This document shows positions 60,013 to 64,000 of a stretch of DNA of 64,000 nt, piece after piece. The DNA comes from Caldisericota bacterium (GTDB taxonomy: Bacteria; Caldisericota; JANLFM01): contig JANLFL010000005.1 in NCBI GenBank assembly GCA_024655965.1, forward strand, positions 1-64,000, given 5' to 3'. Position 1 is the first letter of the stretch; every line of letters begins with the position of its first letter. Below the pieces are notes generated by a model. That model saw only the letters and a program-made list of their open reading frames with translations. It was not told where the DNA came from and searched no databases. The position numbers were made by a program, and so were the translations under genes.

Positions 60013-62307
60013 ATGAGAGACCTGACTTCGGTTTTTCCCTTCTGGGAAAAAATCAAGGATTTGGTGGACCAGTTGATCGATATCACTTTGAATTTCCGTC
60101 AGTCAGGACATCCCGGAGGTTCGCGTTCCAAAGTCCACATATTTTTGAGCACCCTGTTCTCCGGGGTAATGACCTACGATCTGAGGGACCCAATTAAGAA
60201 GTTCTCCGATCGCTTCATTCTCACGGCAGGGCATACAATTCCACTTGTTTATTGCACCATGGCCGTCCTCGATGAGGCCTTGAGAATAAAATTCCAACAA
60301 ACCGGTGACCCTCGCTACAGGATCAAGGTGGATGCGGTTTACCCTGAGGATCTTCTCAATTTCAGAAGGAGGGGAGGTCTTCCCGGGCATGCTGAGTTTG
60401 CGGGAAAGACCCTCTTTTTGAAATTCAATACCGGGCCCTCCGCTCATGGCTCGCCAGCTGCGGTTGGCGAGGCTTTCGCTTTGAAAAGGGCGGGAGCGGA
60501 GGGGGTTAAGGTTTTTGCCCTTGAAGGAGACGCGGCTTTAACTCCCGGAGCAGTGCACGAGAGCATGAATTCCGCCTGGGCCTTGGGTCTGGATAATCTA
60601 TATTTTTTAATTGACTGGAACGATTTCGGGATCGATGACCACAGGCTTGCGGAAACAGTCTACGGCACCCCGACGGAATGGTTCTCCGCCCACGGCTGGA
60701 GGGTCGAGGGAACCATGGAAGGTCATAATTTTCCCGAAATTGCACGGGTTCTGGAAAAACTTGTGAACGGGGAAAACCCCCAGAAGGTCCCCGGCGCCGG
60801 CTGGTTCCGGACCAAAAAGGGCCGGGGATATGGAGTTTTCGATAACAAGTCGCACGGCGTGCCTCACCCGCCAAACTCACCTCTTTTCTGGGAGACAAAA
60901 AAGGAATTCCAGGAGAAGTACGGGGTGGAATTCGGAGGTTTCGGCCAACCCGCCCCCTCAAACCCCGAGGATTTTCGAAAACAGACCTGGGGGAATATTC
61001 AGAAAGTCATCAAGGTATTGAGGGATGATCAAGCCTTGATTGATTATATTTCCGATTCCATCGTTGAACTGGGGGAAAGGGTCCCTGAGGAGATTCCCTC
61101 TTTTAAACTCAAAAAGGGAAACCCCTTCAAGGATCCCAGAATTTTCGATTTTAAAAACTATCCTCCGGAGTTATACGCCAAGCCCGGGGATAAGGTCCCA
61201 AACCGGGCGGCTCTGGCCAAGTTCGGTGCTTGGGTAAATTACCTTGGAGCAAAGGACTACGGCCGTCCACTGTTCATCGTTTGTTCAGCTGACCTCGCAG
61301 AATCCACTAACATTGCTGGATTTGCCAAATCCTGGGGGGACTTCAAGGGTTGGGGAGAGTTTCACAAATTCAATAATCCTGAAGGGGCTCTTCTTCCTCA
61401 AGAGATCACGGAATTTGCCAATTCCGGGATCATGGTGGGGATGGCAACCGTGAATTTCGCGGATGACCCCTACCGTGATTTTGAGGGATTCTGGGGAGCC
61501 TGCTCTACCTATGGTTCATTCGCCTACCTGAAATATGGGATGATGCGTCTCTTCAGCCAGCTTGCTCAGGACTGCCCCTTAAAAGTAGGAAAGGTGATCT
61601 GGGTGGCTGGGCACTCCGGCCCAGAGACGGCGGATGATTCCCGTACCCATTTTGGGATCTTTGAGCCTGGGGTGACACAGCTTTTCCCCAGAGGGCAGAT
61701 CATCAACCTCCATCCCTGGGAGCACAACGAGGTTCCCGTAGTCCTAGGGGCTGCTTTAAAGCTCGATCCTCCAATCATTGCCCTTCATTTAACCCGCCCC
61801 CCAATAGAGATCCCCGATCGCCAGGCCCTGGGGATCCCCTCCCATTTTGAGGCCGCCAAGGGAGCTTATATCATCAGGGAATTTAAGGATGGTTTTCCCA
61901 AAATGGGTACAGTCATTGTCCAGGGGACCTCGACAACCAATAATATTCTAAAGCTTCTCCCCATTCTTGATGAGATGGGGGTAAACGTAAAAATCGTGGC
62001 CGCCATAAGCTGGGAACTCTTCCAGCTTCAAAGCGAGGATTACCGGAACATGGTGTTGCCCTGGGAAGACTGGCTCGACTCAATGGTTGTCACCAACGAA
62101 GCCCTGATTTGTATGAGAGATTGGATCTCCTCGGAGGTTGCAAAGGAATATTCCCTTTCTTCCGATTGGGACAACCGCTGGCGAACTGGAGGTACCATTG
62201 ACGAAGTCCTTGATGAAGCGCACCTTACTCCCCCCTGGATCCTTCAGGGAATAGAGAGGTTTGCTAAAGATCGGGAGAAAAGATTAGAGAGGCTGAGAAG
62301 AATTTAG
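60013..62307 (+). CDS. Large, divergent transketolase-family enzyme
   Basis: A 764-residue TPP enzyme, longer than usual transketolases (about 620-680). SGHPGGS (31-37), LPGHAEF (123-129), GPSAHGSPAAVGEAFA (141-156) and EGDAALTPGAVHES followed by DNLYFLIDWNDFGID give the TPP domain; GDG is GDA. The pyrimidine domain holds GHSGPETADDSRTHFGIFEP near 535-555 where transketolases have DGPTHQP. Probably transfers two-carbon ketol units, but substrate choice may differ. A stand-alone gene with its own promoter. Confidence 0.8.
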   Translation: MRDLTSVFPFWEKIKDLVDQLIDITLNFRQSGHPGGSRSKVHIFLSTLFSGVMTYDLRDPIKKFSDRFILTAGHTIPLVYCTMAVLDEALRIKFQQTGDPRYRIKVDAVYPEDLLNFRRRGGLPGHAEFAGKTLFLKFNTGPSAHGSPAAVGEAFALKRAGAEGVKVFALEGDAALTPGAVHESMNSAWALGLDNLYFLIDWNDFGIDDHRLAETVYGTPTEWFSAHGWRVEGTMEGHNFPEIARVLEKLVNGENPQKVPGAGWFRTKKGRGYGVFDNKSHGVPHPPNSPLFWETKKEFQEKYGVEFGGFGQPAPSNPEDFRKQTWGNIQKVIKVLRDDQALIDYISDSIVELGERVPEEIPSFKLKKGNPFKDPRIFDFKNYPPELYAKPGDKVPNRAALAKFGAWVNYLGAKDYGRPLFIVCSADLAESTNIAGFAKSWGDFKGWGEFHKFNNPEGALLPQEITEFANSGIMVGMATVNFADDPYRDFEGFWGACSTYGSFAYLKYGMMRLFSQLAQDCPLKVGKVIWVAGHSGPETADDSRTHFGIFEPGVTQLFPRGQIINLHPWEHNEVPVVLGAALKLDPPIIALHLTRPPIEIPDRQALGIPSHFEAAKGAYIIREFKDGFPKMGTVIVQGTSTTNNILKLLPILDEMGVNVKIVAAISWELFQLQSEDYRNMVLPWEDWLDSMVVTNEALICMRDWISSEVAKEYSLSSDWDNRWRTGGTIDEVLDEAHLTPPWILQGIERFAKDREKRLERLRRI

Positions 62308-63416
62308 CCTCTCAAGTCGGAATCTAAGGAGACCTCCCTGGGAGGGATTCTTCTCCTCCTCCAGACGATCAATAATGCCAGAAGCCCCGCGACAATCGTC
62401 AAGTGGTAAGTTAAGAGCCTCCATAGGAGTGTAAACAGGGCAAGCAAAGTTGGGGGGACCATGTTGAGGAATAGGGAGGCTGCCCCCAATTCCGCTGCCC
62501 CACTTCCTCCCGGAGTGGGGGAGAAAGCAAGCAAGATGTTCAGGGCAAGTTGGCCGGTGAAAGCCTGGACCAGAAGAAGATCGCTAACCTTCAGGGAGTA
62601 AAGGACAAGAGGAGCCACTCCCAGCATCGCGCCCCAGTAAAGGAATGTAAAGAGGAAAGCCAGGACCAGGTTTTTCCATCCCAGGGAAAGGAGCAACCTT
62701 GCCGAGATGCGAAGTTTTTTCCCTTGAACCAGGCTCCAGCGGAAAACCCTTCTGAACTTCTCGTTCTTTAAAAAAACCCTCAAAGGCCAGGTGCGACATC
62801 TTTTATAGTAAGCATTCGGGTCCTTTGAAGACCTGGTGAAGAGTAAGAGGAATAGGATTAAGGAGAAGATCATGATCATGGGGAGGGAATAAGTAATCGG
62901 GTTAACCCCTTCTGTAAAAATCCGCCGTCCAAAGATCAAAAGCAGGAATGGCATGACCAGAATGGCCATCAGGGCAGTTATGCCCATTCGGGTTGTCAGG
63001 ACAAGGGCACTTTTCCCCACATCCACCCCTTTCCTGTTCAGGAGATAAATGAAGGCCGGGGGTCCGCCCGCATAAAAGGGAGTGATATTGGAGATCAACG
63101 TCCCCACCATGTTAAACAGAAAGAGGTCCTTAAATGGGACAGGGTTCCTGATTCCCCGGAAGAGGAACCAGAAGACGGAGGCATCGAGGCTCCATACGAA
63201 GAACATGGAGATCAAGGCAAGGGCAAGATAAAGCGGGTCCAATGTTTTTATGTTTCCGATCCCTTCCCACCCTCTTGTGAAGTAGAAAACCCCCAGGGTC
63301 CCAAGGGAGGAAACCCCGAGGGCGAGGAGGAAGCGTCTGGGAAAAGCTTTCATATTTATGCCAGGTTGATTTGAACTCACGGTATTAAAACTACCAGAAT
63401 TTCCCTTTGGCGTCAT
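62304..63416 (-). CDS. Lysylphosphatidylglycerol synthase TM region / UPF0104 family protein
   Basis: A 370-residue protein with about 8 membrane segments and the family pattern NMVGTLISNITPFYAGGPPAF near 105, RKGVDVGKSALVLTTRM, and the later LLAFSPTPGGSGAAELG near 290. Related domains act as lipid or glycolipid flippases (as in MprF, AglD). No catalytic soluble domain is attached. Start is uncertain: ATG 63353 (MKAFPRRFLL) gives a shorter form without an SD. Shares TTAG with the convergent transketolase stop. Confidence 0.82.
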   Translation of the reverse strand: MTPKGNSGSFNTVSSNQPGINMKAFPRRFLLALGVSSLGTLGVFYFTRGWEGIGNIKTLDPLYLALALISMFFVWSLDASVFWFLFRGIRNPVPFKDLFLFNMVGTLISNITPFYAGGPPAFIYLLNRKGVDVGKSALVLTTRMGITALMAILVMPFLLLIFGRRIFTEGVNPITYSLPMIMIFSLILFLLLFTRSSKDPNAYYKRCRTWPLRVFLKNEKFRRVFRWSLVQGKKLRISARLLLSLGWKNLVLAFLFTFLYWGAMLGVAPLVLYSLKVSDLLLVQAFTGQLALNILLAFSPTPGGSGAAELGAASLFLNMVPPTLLALFTLLWRLLTYHLTIVAGLLALLIVWRRRRIPPREVSLDSDLRG

Positions 63417-63434
63417 CCAGAGAATCTGGGCCTT

Positions 63435-64000
63435 TCAATCTTGAAGGAGCGGAAGTTCTTTTCGGATCTTTTCCACTTTTGAGAGGTCAATTTCCAGGGA
63501 AATAACGCACTCGTTGCCCCGCCCGGTTAAAAGGACTTCCCCCCCGGGATCAACGATCATCGAATTCCCGAAATAATTTAGTGAGGGGGGATCGGAGCCA
63601 ACCCTGTTACACCCCACCACATAAAATTGGTTTTCTATCGCTCTTGCTCTAATCAGGGTTTCCCAGTGGCTTTCTCTGGGGTGAGGGAACTGGGCGGGGA
63701 GGAAGACGATGTTGGCTCCTTTTACCCGTAACTCCTTAAAACCCTCGGGAAACCTTAACTCATAGCAAATCTGCACTCCAATTTTTCCCCAGGGAGTGGA
63801 GAAGATCGGGACCTCCTTCCCTGGGGAGAAGAACTTCTCCTCTTTCAGGAGGGGGAATAATTTCCTCTTTCTGTAGGAACCCGTGATCTCTCCAAAAGGT
63901 GAAACGAGGTAGCAGGTATTAAAGATCTCTTTTCCGGAAACCTCAGGAATGGTCCCCCCAAGGAGAAAAAATCTGAAGGTCCGAGCCCATGAACGCATCA
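63435..64000 (-). CDS. Carbon-nitrogen hydrolase (nitrilase superfamily), 5' end outside the window
   Basis: The C-terminal ~188 residues of a nitrilase-fold amidase. The catalytic lysine is in YRKRKLFP and the nucleophile Cys in GVQICYELRFPE; ARAIENQFYVVGCNRVG and FGNSMIVDPGGEVL follow. The catalytic Glu and the true start lie beyond the right edge. An omega-amidase or other carbon-nitrogen hydrolase role is typical; the substrate is not defined. Confidence 0.85.
   Translation of the reverse strand, partial: MRSWARTFRFFLLGGTIPEVSGKEIFNTCYLVSPFGEITGSYRKRKLFPLLKEEKFFSPGKEVPIFSTPWGKIGVQICYELRFPEGFKELRVKGANIVFLPAQFPHPRESHWETLIRARAIENQFYVVGCNRVGSDPPSLNYFGNSMIVDPGGEVLLTGRGNECVISLEIDLSKVEKIRKELPLLQD

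Noticed and set aside
1-64000. CRISPR arrays, transposases, phage genes or rRNA
   Set aside because: No regularly spaced repeats, transposase motifs or rRNA-like segments were found; the genes are of housekeeping and metabolic type throughout.

Overview
The window is a gene-dense bacterial chromosome segment of moderate GC content with about 75 protein genes, three tRNA genes, and no insertion sequence, prophage or CRISPR array that I can see. The gene set points to a strict anaerobe: a four-subunit pyruvate:ferredoxin oxidoreductase, formate-tetrahydrofolate ligase with FchA and FolD (the methyl branch of the Wood-Ljungdahl pathway), a tungstate-type ABC transporter with molybdopterin genes, and an oxygen-sensitive lipoyl synthase. 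CsaB pyruvyl transferase, SLH-domain surface protein, LCP ligase and a UPF0340 protein suggest a Firmicutes/Clostridia-like or other Terrabacteria lineage. I cannot place it more precisely from sequence alone.

Layout. 1-4.2 kb: a cut tRNA-Arg(ACG), two MFS carriers, a zinc-type CDF exporter, tadA overlapping tRNA-Ser(CGA). 4.3-9.1 kb: a complete branched-chain amino acid ABC transporter (SBP, two permeases, two ATPases) with its own promoter and an intercistronic hairpin. 9.1-15.4 kb, minus strand: tupABC-moeA-moaA-moaC-MOSC-mogA, preceded by a candidate Moco/Tuco riboswitch. 15.7-18.9 kb: fhs-fchA-folD. 19-20.6 kb: a ThiF-like enzyme and a TVP38-type membrane protein. 20.7-38.4 kb: one long minus-strand run of cell-envelope genes (csaB, wecG, sugar aminotransferase, glycosyltransferases, NDP-sugar dehydratase, O-antigen ligase, LCP, murJ, murA, wecB) led by upp, rpiB, a decarboxylase and tRNA-Pro(CGG). 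38.5-41.7 kb: SLH protein, zinc-ribbon protein, cobO, lipA. 41.7-49.6 kb: AP endonuclease, moxR, def, porGDAB, iscU, lpd, SufR-like regulator. 49.6-64 kb: another MFS carrier, class III aminotransferase, 8-oxoguanine deaminase, lipid genes, xpt-guaA, DUF4349 protein, a divergent transketolase, a flippase-like protein and a cut nitrilase-family gene.

Things most worth a second look: (1) two unrelated genes, def and the Orn/Lys/Arg decarboxylase, whose conserved N-termini can only be translated from an upstream non-AUG/GUG/UUG codon, in both cases ACG exactly 8 nt after a Shine-Dalgarno sequence; (2) FolD with both cyclohydrolase residues replaced, next to FchA which can supply that step; (3) the candidate Moco/Tuco riboswitch in front of the tungstate transporter; (4) three small genes with clear translation signals and no function that I recognise: a 23-residue lysine peptide, a 51-residue ORF that exactly fills the gap before upp, and a 52-residue basic protein with its own promoter and terminator; (5) tadA sharing bases with tRNA-Ser. 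No large undescribed multi-gene system was evident.
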